Shown piece after piece: positions 17,638 through 24,739 of a stretch of 52,325 nt of DNA (its first letter is position 1; each line of letters begins with the position of its first letter). The translations under genes and the position numbers were made by a program. Under the pieces are notes generated by a model. That model did no database searches. It worked only from the letters and a program-made list of their open reading frames with translations, and was not told the origin of the DNA. The DNA comes from Methylococcaceae bacterium (GTDB lineage: Bacteria; Pseudomonadota; Gammaproteobacteria; Methylococcales; Methylomonadaceae): NCBI GenBank assembly GCA_021647145.1, contig JAKIVF010000007.1:1-52325 (forward strand). Reading direction: 5' to 3'.

Positions 17638-17951
17638 GATTTAGGTGCAAAAAGATAAGTAGTAAATTGGTGAACATAAAGACGTTTTTAATGGTGGGAT
17701 TCGTTTCAGGAAAACAAAAAACCATATACAATTTTAGCTGTGATTAATACGTGAAATATATATTATAATTAATATTTGGTGTAATTAGGGCTATAAAAAA
17801 AATTATTTCAAATCCAATAATACCATATCATACAGTCTAATCGCTAAAAAGCGAAGTAAGCAAAGAATGAGTTGGTATAATTTACGATAGAGGATACAAG
17901 TTCACTGTGTCTAATACATTAATTATACTTTAAACTGATTGAGCTATCCAT
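17638..17951. other. Divergent intergenic region between ccmA and the SirB-family gene
   Basis: No gene is seen in these 314 bases. They hold a small hairpin, TCGCT (17841-17845) with AGCGA (17850-17854), inside a weak inverted pair ATACCA/TGGTAT (about 17820-17878). An extended -10 element is reported separately. The ccm promoter is expected on the minus strand but not recognisable by eye. Confidence 0.5.
17873..17881 (+). promoter_or_regulatory. Extended -10 promoter element for the SirB-family gene
   Basis: TGGTATAAT matches the TGnTATAAT extended -10 consensus perfectly, about 70 bases before the start codon. The -35 region is poor, which extended -10 promoters tolerate. Confidence 0.5.
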
Positions 17952-18311
17952 ATGATTAAATTGATCCACCTTACTTTTATTTTAACTTCAGTTGTTAGTT
18001 TTTCTGCTCGTTTTGCATTGTCTTTTTTTAAACCAGAAATACTACAAAATAAATTTATAAAAATTGCTCCACATGTTATCGATACAGTATTACTTATGAG
18101 TGGTGTTGCACTTGTTCTACAAGGTAGCTGGCTAGAAGGTGAGTTTGGATGGATTGTATCAAAACTGACTTTGTTGGTAGGCTATATTATCTTTGGTGTT
18201 ATTGCTATGCGGACAAAGACTACGGGGAAACGCTGGATAGGTTTTCTTGCTGCGATGCTATGCTATGTTGGTATTTTTATAATAGCAATAACAAAAAATG
18301 GTTTTTTTTAG
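17952..18311 (+). CDS. SirB2-family membrane protein
   Basis: A 119-residue, four-helix inner-membrane protein matching the SirB2/YchQ family. The conserved N-terminal start includes IKLIHLTFILTSVVSF, and PHVIDTVLLMSG and KLTLLVGYIIFG are typical of the family. The biochemical role is unknown; the name comes from a Salmonella invasion regulator study and should not be read as a virulence function here. It stands alone on the plus strand, converging on the cold-shock gene across a shared terminator. Confidence 0.85.
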   Translation: MIKLIHLTFILTSVVSFSARFALSFFKPEILQNKFIKIAPHVIDTVLLMSGVALVLQGSWLEGEFGWIVSKLTLLVGYIIFGVIAMRTKTTGKRWIGFLAAMLCYVGIFIIAITKNGFF

Positions 18312-18338
18312 GAAGCTCTGAATCTAGGGGTTATAATT

Positions 18339-18378
18339 AAAAAAGCCTCACATGTCATAGACAAGTGAGGCTTTTTTT
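18339..18378. terminator. Bidirectional intrinsic terminator
   Basis: GCCTCAC (18345-18351) pairs with GTGAGGC (18365-18371), with an inner TGTC/GACA stem. It is flanked by six A on the left and seven T on the right, so it can end transcripts from both the SirB-family gene and the convergent cold-shock gene. Confidence 0.9.
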
Positions 18379-18398
18379 CAATAAATAATCTGACTTAT

Positions 18399-18602
18399 TT
18401 ACTGTGGTTGAACTTGAGCTGCTTGTAGACCTTTAGGTCCATTTTCAACTTCATATACAACAGTTTGACCTTCAGCTAACGTTTTAAAGCCGTCACCAGT
18501 GATTGCTCTGAAGTGTACAAATACATCTTCACCGCCATCTTCAGGGGAGATAAAGCCAAAACCTTTAGCTTCGTTAAACCATTTTACAGTACCAGTTGCC
18601 AT
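18399..18602 (-). CDS. Cold-shock protein, CspA family
   Basis: Single cold-shock domain RNA chaperone of 67 residues, beginning MATGTVKWFNEAKGFGFI. RNP1 (KGFGFI) and RNP2 (VFVHF) are both present. The ATG at 18602 is chosen over one at 18617 because TGAGGA lies eight bases upstream of it and it gives the universal family N-terminus. It binds single-stranded RNA or DNA and melts structure. A long untranslated leader is likely, as in other csp genes. Which paralogue it is (CspA, C, D or E) cannot be decided from sequence alone. Confidence 0.95.
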   Translation of the reverse strand: MATGTVKWFNEAKGFGFISPEDGGEDVFVHFRAITGDGFKTLAEGQTVVYEVENGPKGLQAAQVQPQ

Positions 18603-18948
18603 TTTTGAAATCCTCAAAATGTAATAAAAAATAAAAAACGCGAGCAGATTGCATGATAAAGGATTCAGAGATTTGCCAATAAAAGGATGTTCTTAGAAAA
18701 CCAGCTTGAGCAAAAGCAAGCGAATATATTCTAACGCACAAAAAAAATAATTACACCTTTATTTTTAAGGATTGTGCTGTATTTCTCTTTTTTTACAAAT
18801 GTAAAATCTATATATTGCAAATGCTTAAGGTGTTCAGTTGATATAAGGTTGAAAAAAAATCTGTAAATATAGAGTTGGTTATAGAAAATACATAGAAGAC
18901 TATTTTAAAGAAACATGTAGTAATACTTAAAATAACTATATTTACATA
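18603..18948 (-). promoter_or_regulatory. Upstream region and probable long leader of the cold-shock gene
   Basis: No gene is seen. Read on the minus strand, a GCTTG/CAAGC hairpin (plus coordinates 18704-18708 and 18717-18721) lies about 100 bases before the start codon. Upstream of it is a TAGAAT-like -10 candidate (about 18728-18734) without a good -35. A structured leader is usual for csp genes; its function here is inferred. Confidence 0.4.
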
Positions 18949-18982
18949 AATACCCAAGAAAAATTAATTTAATGATTTTACT
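18949..18982 (+). repeat. Left terminal inverted repeat of the MITE-like element
   Basis: Starts AATACCC and contains AAAATTAATTTAA followed by TTTTACT. It differs from the IS630 copy end (AGTACCC) at its second base. Confidence 0.65.
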
Positions 18983-19104
18983 TGCACTAAAGCATAAGAA
19001 TCGTTAAAGTTTTTCTAATTTTTTTATCCTCTTCTTTGTTGTAAAAAAAGTTGCGTAGTTTGGTGTGCACGTATTTTTACGCCTTGAATTGAATAAAAAA
19101 TCTT

Positions 19105-19139
19105 AGTAAAACTGTTAAATTAATTTTATTTAGGGTACT
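19105..19139 (-). repeat. Right terminal inverted repeat of the MITE-like element
   Basis: The reverse complement starts AGTACCC, identical in its first seven bases to the IS630 end at 51902, and contains AAAATTAATTTAAC and TTTTACT. It is one base longer than the left repeat. Confidence 0.65.
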
Positions 19140-19150
19140 TGGGTTCCCTG

Positions 19151-19978
19151 TTATAGAATAACTTTTAAACAGTCAATATCTAATTCCAGTTTTTTTAGTA
19201 CATTTTTACTGCTTTTAAATTTTTCCTGATTATTCACCAACCAAGGATCTGCTGACAGCATTTGCCAACGTGATAGTAACGATTTTAGCTTTATTTTTCC
19301 ACTCACTGTGAAATTCCATTGCTGTAATATTAGGTTGAATTCTTTTAGTTCACAGGGAATGACTGGTTTTTGAAGCAACACCCAATGATTAAATAGTTGT
19401 TCAATCTGAGTTAATTGGTTAATAACCAGTTGAGACACTTTTTTTGCATTTATTGATTCTATTGTTGTTTGCTCGTTATCCGAAATAACTTTAATCGAGT
19501 GGATAAGTTCGTTAGAACTAAATCTAATAGCTGTTTCATAAAATGCTGATGCCTCCATATCATTCATATAGTTAGCAGAATATTCCGTGCAGGGTTTGGA
19601 CGAAGATTGTACTTCGCCTACCTTGGGTAAATTAGTACCAATTAATTGCGGATAAAACCTTTTACCTGAATCTTTATCAACGATTTTTGATGCCAATAAA
19701 ATTTCACCTATGGGTTCGTATTTATGTCCAGCAATACCTATATTGATTAAGATGGGAGGAAACTGAGGCTGAAAAATGGCCTGTGTATATGCAACTGCAC
19801 CTGCTATTGCCACTTTACCGACACCTGAAATTGTTAGTAAGATTGAATCGTTCTTATAGATAGGAAAAGGATGGGTAATATTTTCTTTTTTTAACTCAAA
19901 TTGCTTTATTAAGGGCTTGGCTTCACATTCCAGGGCAGTAAAAATAAACAGATTCGGTGTGTTGATAAAAGTAGTCAT
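19151..19978 (-). CDS. Phosphorylase-fold (nucleosidase-like) protein with C-terminal extension
   Basis: The N-terminal 200 residues match the purine/uridine phosphorylase and MTA/SAH nucleosidase superfamily. They start with FTALECEAKPLI, then INIGIAGH, then the nucleoside-site motif NDMEASAFYETA, then VISDNEQ with the catalytic-type Asp. About 75 helical residues follow and are not part of that fold. The substrate cannot be told. An ATG at 19978 or a TTG at 19990 could start it; I use the ATG (275 residues). It lies immediately after the glycosyltransferase, with which it is almost certainly co-transcribed. Conserved catalytic features suggest an active enzyme. Confidence 0.7.
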   Translation of the reverse strand: MTTFINTPNLFIFTALECEAKPLIKQFELKKENITHPFPIYKNDSILLTISGVGKVAIAGAVAYTQAIFQPQFPPILINIGIAGHKYEPIGEILLASKIVDKDSGKRFYPQLIGTNLPKVGEVQSSSKPCTEYSANYMNDMEASAFYETAIRFSSNELIHSIKVISDNEQTTIESINAKKVSQLVINQLTQIEQLFNHWVLLQKPVIPCELKEFNLILQQWNFTVSGKIKLKSLLSRWQMLSADPWLVNNQEKFKSSKNVLKKLELDIDCLKVIL

Positions 19979-19983
19979 AAAAA

Positions 19984-20817
19984 TTAACAAGGTCGATTAT
20001 TAAATTGGTCAATAATTTTTTGATAGTGGACAGCATCTTCTTTTTTATCCCTTTTCAACGCACCTTGTTGCAAAATTTTGCATTTTTTTAATAGGGTGGA
20101 AACCGCCTGCTGTTTATTTTGATTATTTAATGAGCCATCTAAAATAATTTTTTTCAATGCGGTAATTCTATATCTATCCATTCCCCAATGTGTTTTTGAT
20201 AATTGATCTTCATGTCCACCATATTTGATAATTTGAGCGTCATCAATAAATAATACAGGGTACTTGGCTGTTATTCTTAACCACATATCATAATCCTCAC
20301 AGGCGGGCAGAGACGTATCAAAACCGCCCAATTCAGAAAATATGGAATGGTGAATGATGATAGATGAAGGTGACATCGCACAGAGAGGTAAGCATTGTAA
20401 AAAAATCCAACCACCTGCTTTTTTATGTTTTTTCATTTGATTAACTTTGATACCATTGCGGACCCATTGCTCCTCTGTGTGACAAATTTTATAATCTGGC
20501 TTGGATTTCAATAAGCTCATTTGTTTTGATAATTTTTCAGGCAGCCATTCGTCATCAGAATCTAAAAAAGCGAGCCATTCTCCCTTTGCTGATGCAATTC
20601 CCTTATTTCTAGCACTACTAACACCACAGTTAGACTGAGATAAATATTTCACCATAGGAAATAAATCTCGAATCATTTTTTCTGTTCCATCGGTAGAGCC
20701 ATCATCCACAACAATAACTTCAAAGTTAGAGTATGTTTGCTTGTAAACAGAATTTAAAGCACGCTCTAAAAGGATGCGCCGATTAAAGGTTGGAATCAGA
20801 ATTGTTATCAAGTTCAC
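19984..20817 (-). CDS. Family 2 glycosyltransferase
   Basis: A 277-residue cytoplasmic GT-A fold enzyme without membrane segments. It starts with ITILIPTFNRR, carries the nucleotide-site VVDDGSTDGT (36-45), the SSARNKGI segment, and the metal-binding FLDSDDEW (84-91). A likely acceptor-site motif ACEDYDMW lies near residue 185. Donor and acceptor sugars are unknown. The usual surface-polysaccharide cluster is absent: the only partner is the phosphorylase-fold gene six bases or less downstream, which makes a role in ordinary O-antigen synthesis less obvious. Confidence 0.88.
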   Translation of the reverse strand: MNLITILIPTFNRRILLERALNSVYKQTYSNFEVIVVDDGSTDGTEKMIRDLFPMVKYLSQSNCGVSSARNKGIASAKGEWLAFLDSDDEWLPEKLSKQMSLLKSKPDYKICHTEEQWVRNGIKVNQMKKHKKAGGWIFLQCLPLCAMSPSSIIIHHSIFSELGGFDTSLPACEDYDMWLRITAKYPVLFIDDAQIIKYGGHEDQLSKTHWGMDRYRITALKKIILDGSLNNQNKQQAVSTLLKKCKILQQGALKRDKKEDAVHYQKIIDQFNNRPC

Positions 20818-20904
20818 TAAAACACCTTATATTTTAAATAACTGTTGAATTTTTATAATAAATAACATAAATTAAAGTAACTAAATAAAATATAAGGGTT
20901 TTCG

Positions 20905-21363
20905 ATGGCAGTAACCGTGCAAAAAAAAGAAAGGCGTCAACAAAATCAGCATTTAGTTTCTGAATTACAAAAAGAAAGGAAAGATGTCTGGTCTTTGTAT
21001 TGCAAAGTAGGAGAATTGAAACCTTTTTCCAGCTCGCCAGAAACACAGTCATTAGTGACCAGGTTTTCTCAATTATTAATAGATTATGTTTCACTCGGGC
21101 ATTTTGGAATTTATGAGCGTATTTTATCAGGTACTGAGCGTAGAGAAGCTATTTTAAATAAAGCAAAACAAATTTATCCTGAATTCTCAAAAATTACAGA
21201 TGCAGTTGTATCGTTTAATGACAAGTATGATGTCCAAAAAAATGCATTTTCAGTTAAAGATTTAGAATTAGATTTATCTTCTTTGGGTGAAAAACTAGCA
21301 ACAAGAATTGACCTTGAAGATGAACTTTGTGATTTGCTAGGTGGATCTAGTAGAGTCACCTAA
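20905..21363 (+). CDS. Rsd/AlgQ-family sigma-70 regulator
   Basis: A 152-residue helical protein matching the Rsd/AlgQ family, which binds the housekeeping sigma-70 factor and frees core RNA polymerase for alternative sigma factors. The key block LLIDYVSLGHFGIYERIL corresponds to the conserved LVDYLSAGHFSIYERIL segment of E. coli Rsd, and the upstream WSLYCKVGELKP fits the YYNLVGIKP segment. The C-terminal LGEKLATRIDLEDEL also fits. The N-terminus is charged. It stands alone, divergent from the glycosyltransferase gene and convergent with the UPF0182 gene. Confidence 0.88.
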   Translation: MAVTVQKKERRQQNQHLVSELQKERKDVWSLYCKVGELKPFSSSPETQSLVTRFSQLLIDYVSLGHFGIYERILSGTERREAILNKAKQIYPEFSKITDAVVSFNDKYDVQKNAFSVKDLELDLSSLGEKLATRIDLEDELCDLLGGSSRVT

Positions 21364-21383
21364 TTAAAAAAACTGAGTATAAC

Positions 21384-21425
21384 CCTCACTTTTTACTAAT
21401 TGGCATACAATAGTAAAGAGTGAGG
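21384..21425. terminator. Strong stem-loop between convergent genes
   Basis: A 15-base arm (21384-21398, CCTCACTTTTTACTA) pairs with 21411-21425 (TAGTAAAGAGTGAGG), with a single T-G pair, around a 12-base loop. It lies in the 72-base gap between the Rsd-family gene and the end of the UPF0182 gene. No T-run follows in either direction, so it may end transcripts inefficiently or protect 3' ends. Confidence 0.55.
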
Positions 21426-21435
21426 TAGATCAAAA

Positions 21436-24066
21436 TTATTCACCGATAGTAGTGCCATTACCGGTATCCTTAGATACTCGAATAAATTTTTCTTTCAGTT
21501 GTTTGAAGGCTGACCATAATGTTTTATCCATCACCACTTCATTACCTATAGAAACTATAACTCTTGTAAGCTCAGGTATTTTGGTTTTAGTTGAGATCAT
21601 ATAAATGGGTTGTACGTAAAGGATAAAATTCTCCATTGGTAATATAATCATACGCCCCCTTTCCACGCTAGACCCATGCTGATCCCACAGAGTAAATTGC
21701 TCAGAAATTTTTGGGTTCTGATCAATTAATGCATCAACTTGTGCGGGGCCATTGACTTGAATATCTTTGTTGAATTTGTAGATAGTCACACCAGGTTTAT
21801 ATTCATTTGAACATGTTTTGTTATCTGCAGTACCTGCAACACCCACCATACTTAAATTATCACGGTGGACTGGCGTCATGGGATTAATCATCACGAACTC
21901 TTCTCTGTTATTACAATGGTTAAAATCCATGGTGATGAAATAAGGCAACACTGGTTTTTCATTGACAGTCGCAAATTGCCATGTTTCAGCTTGTTCATAA
22001 AATAAGCCAGGTGTGGTCTGATGATATTTTGCATAAACCTTCATTTGTAAATAAAACAAATCACGCGGATATCGTAAATGTTGTTTAAGGTCTTCTCGTA
22101 TGGTTTCTAGTTTCTTGAATACTCCGGGATAAGCTCGGTTATATGCATTAATGATTGGGTCCGATGGATCCGAAATATAATATTTCACTGCGCCTGAATA
22201 GGCGTCTACAGTAATTTTTACAGAATTACGGATGTAATTAAATTCATGATCCCCATCTAGAAAGTTATCTGCAGCAGGTTTAGAAACTGGATAATGATTA
22301 GATAAAGTGTAAGCATCTTGTACCCAGTAAAATCTATCTTTAGAAATAACAAGATAAGGATCTTTATCTAAATGCAAGAAGGGAGTGAGCCTGTTGATGC
22401 GATCAATAATATTTCTTCGCATTAAAACTTTACTTCGCTGGCTAATGTTTGAAGAAAAAAATAATTTTTCGTCTTTAAAATAGAACGCGAATAAAGCTTT
22501 TCTAAAATAGGATGGGATAGGAATTCCAGCCTTTCCCTCATAACTTCCAATTATATCTTGATCTACCTTCGCTGATTTTTCAACTTTCAATTTATTAGGG
22601 ACAATAGCGTATTCATATTTTTCTTGGCCATAAAAAATACTAGGGTATTTAACACTAAACCCCATAGAGGAAGACATATCAAGGTCTCGTAAATACCAAA
22701 TAATAGGCTTTCCAGCATCTTGAGCTGCAGGTGTAACGACAGCACCATGACCATGGGTATAACGCAAATGGGTATTTTCCCAGTTTTGAGCTTCAGCGGG
22801 TAATTTATTGATGTTAATTTCCCGTGCCGCAAGGTTGACTTGTTGGAAATGATTGTTAAGAAAATAACGGTCTTCATCAACCTCTAAAAACCGATAATAA
22901 GGTCTTATACCTTGTAATTGCATATAACCATCGGTTAAAAACTTTCTGTCCCAAACAGGAATATTATCAAAATGTTTTTTTGTACTCCATTTTTCAATGT
23001 CTTTCGTTGGGTCTAAAGTTACGGAAAAATCTATTGTTTTTATATTTTTTAGATCGTAAGCATCCAAAGTGGCTTTAATATTATTTTCCATAAAATACTT
23101 TTCAGTACTTACGGGGCTGGGTTTGACAACATATTTTTCCATTAAGTTAGGAATAATCTGAGTTTGTTGTAGACCCAAAACAATTAAAAAAGCTGCAATA
23201 GAGATAAAAAATGGCATTTTAACTCTATGTTTTTCAGAAAAAATAAATATTATTGCGCTAGCAGCCGTTGCAATAAAGGTAACAATGGATAACCAGATTA
23301 AGGGTAACTGATAACGAATTTCTACAAAACCTGGGCCGAAGAAAACGGGTTCATGCGAGTCTGTATAGAGTAATGAAAAGCGATCAAGCAAAAAACCCCA
23401 GACCACAAAAAGAACGACAAAGACAATGAGTATTGTTAAATGTATTTTCGCTCCTAATGGGTATTCCTGGTTTTGATTAGGGACAAAAATATGTTCTAGC
23501 CAATACAAGCACCCAACCATAAAAAACAATAAAGAAGCAGTAATTAATAGTTTATGCTGAATTAGCATGTATATAGGGTAGGAAAATAGGTAAAAGCTAA
23601 TATCGTTTTCGAAAACGGGTTCTGTGACACCAGAAGAACTGCCAAAGAAAAAAAGAATGGCTGATTCCCATTGATCATAAAATGGAATTGCAATAAAAAC
23701 CGCTAAAATAAGTGAAATGGGAGTATATACTTTAGCTGACCCATCCATAAAAACTTCGGCAAATTTTTGAAATCTTTGTCTTTTATCGGCATCCAAAAGC
23801 ACATCGTCAGGTGGGTTTAAGCCTAAATAGCGTGATGCAATCCAGAAATGAAAATAGAAAATACCAAAGAAGAGTATAGTGATTCCTCCAGAAAGGATAA
23901 ACCGATAAAGGAGTCTTAGCCAGTAATAGCCTTCTAACTCAAGTGATCTGAACCACCATAAGTCAACAACCAGATCAAGAAAAACAAAATAGAAAGCAAC
24001 ATATAAAATAATGCCAATAACGATTGTTGCTACTGCCAAAGCGGGTAACAGTTTCCAGTTACGCAT
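21436..24066 (-). CDS. UPF0182 family membrane protein
   Basis: An 876-residue protein of family UPF0182 (COG1615), function unknown. Six to seven transmembrane helices occupy about the first 300 residues. A large presumed extracytoplasmic domain follows, with family blocks EPVFFGPGFVEIRYQLP, RINRLTPFLHLDKDPY and YWVQDAYTLSNHYP. The start is well supported by AGGGAGA seven bases before the ATG. A BamE-like lipoprotein gene lies upstream in the same direction. The family has a patchy distribution, best known from actinobacteria and cyanobacteria, so its presence in a methanotroph deserves a phylogeny. Confidence 0.85.
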   Translation of the reverse strand: MRNWKLLPALAVATIVIGIILYVAFYFVFLDLVVDLWWFRSLELEGYYWLRLLYRFILSGGITILFFGIFYFHFWIASRYLGLNPPDDVLLDADKRQRFQKFAEVFMDGSAKVYTPISLILAVFIAIPFYDQWESAILFFFGSSSGVTEPVFENDISFYLFSYPIYMLIQHKLLITASLLFFMVGCLYWLEHIFVPNQNQEYPLGAKIHLTILIVFVVLFVVWGFLLDRFSLLYTDSHEPVFFGPGFVEIRYQLPLIWLSIVTFIATAASAIIFIFSEKHRVKMPFFISIAAFLIVLGLQQTQIIPNLMEKYVVKPSPVSTEKYFMENNIKATLDAYDLKNIKTIDFSVTLDPTKDIEKWSTKKHFDNIPVWDRKFLTDGYMQLQGIRPYYRFLEVDEDRYFLNNHFQQVNLAAREININKLPAEAQNWENTHLRYTHGHGAVVTPAAQDAGKPIIWYLRDLDMSSSMGFSVKYPSIFYGQEKYEYAIVPNKLKVEKSAKVDQDIIGSYEGKAGIPIPSYFRKALFAFYFKDEKLFFSSNISQRSKVLMRRNIIDRINRLTPFLHLDKDPYLVISKDRFYWVQDAYTLSNHYPVSKPAADNFLDGDHEFNYIRNSVKITVDAYSGAVKYYISDPSDPIINAYNRAYPGVFKKLETIREDLKQHLRYPRDLFYLQMKVYAKYHQTTPGLFYEQAETWQFATVNEKPVLPYFITMDFNHCNNREEFVMINPMTPVHRDNLSMVGVAGTADNKTCSNEYKPGVTIYKFNKDIQVNGPAQVDALIDQNPKISEQFTLWDQHGSSVERGRMIILPMENFILYVQPIYMISTKTKIPELTRVIVSIGNEVVMDKTLWSAFKQLKEKFIRVSKDTGNGTTIGE

Positions 24067-24083
24067 AAAGTTCTCCCTTTTTG

Positions 24084-24112
24084 AGTGGGCAGATAAGCCC
24101 CCACTTTTTTTT
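24084..24112 (+). terminator. Terminator-like hairpin in plus orientation
   Basis: AGTGGG (24084-24089) pairs with CCCACT (24100-24105), with GGC/GCC as an alternative inner pairing, followed by eight T on the plus strand. It sits just upstream of the ribosome binding site of the minus-strand UPF0182 gene. No plus-strand gene precedes it. On the minus strand it would be a hairpin in the message leader. Confidence 0.5.
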
Positions 24113-24188
24113 AATTGATAATAACTATTTTAACACCCAACGAAAAAAATCGTAGCCATTTTCTCTTAGCTTCATTCTTTATCTTAGG

Positions 24189-24569
24189 TTAGAGGCTTGG
24201 GTCATATATGATGTGAATAACTTTTGAACCACCGGAGTAACGGCTATTGGAAAATACTATACGACCAAGCCCAGAATAAATAAAATCAGTTCGACTAGTA
24301 TCTGGCCCATAATAGAATGGTATCCATCTTTTTCCTGTTTGATAGCTATTAACGTTGCTTGGTCCCCCAAGGATGCTGACAACAGTATCTGAAGTCATTC
24401 CTTTTCTTATTTTAATCAGTACAGAGTCTACAGGTGGGTTGTTTTCTACATCTCCTACGGAAATTGATTCAGAAGATTCTGAGTATGATGGGTTTGATGA
24501 GCAACCTTGAATAGAAATTGTAATAATTGATGCGAAAAGGAAAGTAAAAATTTTTGAACTCATAAGCAT
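24189..24569 (-). CDS. Lipoprotein with BamE/OmlA-like domain
   Basis: A small outer-envelope lipoprotein. The N-terminal signal runs to a lipobox ISIQGC. The C-terminal part has the SmpA/OmlA/BamE-like pattern IRKGMTSDTVVSILGGPS followed by a beta-rich segment. The open frame can be extended to a GTG at 24602, but the ATG at 24569 (126 residues) gives a normal signal length. The true BamE usually lies beside fur and recN, so this is a paralogue of the fold and not necessarily part of the Bam complex. It is followed by the UPF0182 gene in the same direction, 122 bases downstream. Confidence 0.7.
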   Translation of the reverse strand: MLMSSKIFTFLFASIITISIQGCSSNPSYSESSESISVGDVENNPPVDSVLIKIRKGMTSDTVVSILGGPSNVNSYQTGKRWIPFYYGPDTSRTDFIYSGLGRIVFSNSRYSGGSKVIHIIYDPSL

Positions 24570-24739
24570 TATTTTGCTAGAAATAAAATATGTATTATGC
24601 ACTAAAATCAGTTTATTGCCATAAAGTTATGGAGCGAGTGATTGATGTAAATATTTTCTTAATAGAGCTATTGCCGTTTCATATTTTCAATACTAGGCAA
24701 TTAAAAGATAGATCATCAGGCATAGTAGTTGTTGGGACT

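Larger units (their letters stand above)
18949..19139. mobile_element. MITE-like element with IS630-type terminal inverted repeats
   Basis: A 191-base non-coding element bounded by inverted ends. The left end (18949-18982) and the reverse complement of the right end (19105-19139) agree at 28 of 34 aligned positions with one gap. They share TACCC, then AAAATTAATTTAA, then TTTTACT. The same TACCC plus AAAATTAATTTAA block begins the IS630-family element at 51902. The left end is preceded by TA, the target IS630 elements duplicate; the right flank reads TG, so one copy may have mutated. It ends 12 bases short of the stop codon of the phosphorylase-fold gene. No open frame is inside. Confidence 0.65.

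Noticed and set aside
20834..21094. An 86-codon minus-strand frame over the Rsd-family gene
   Set aside because: The plus-strand frame has clear Rsd/AlgQ similarity, so the minus-strand frame is a shadow.
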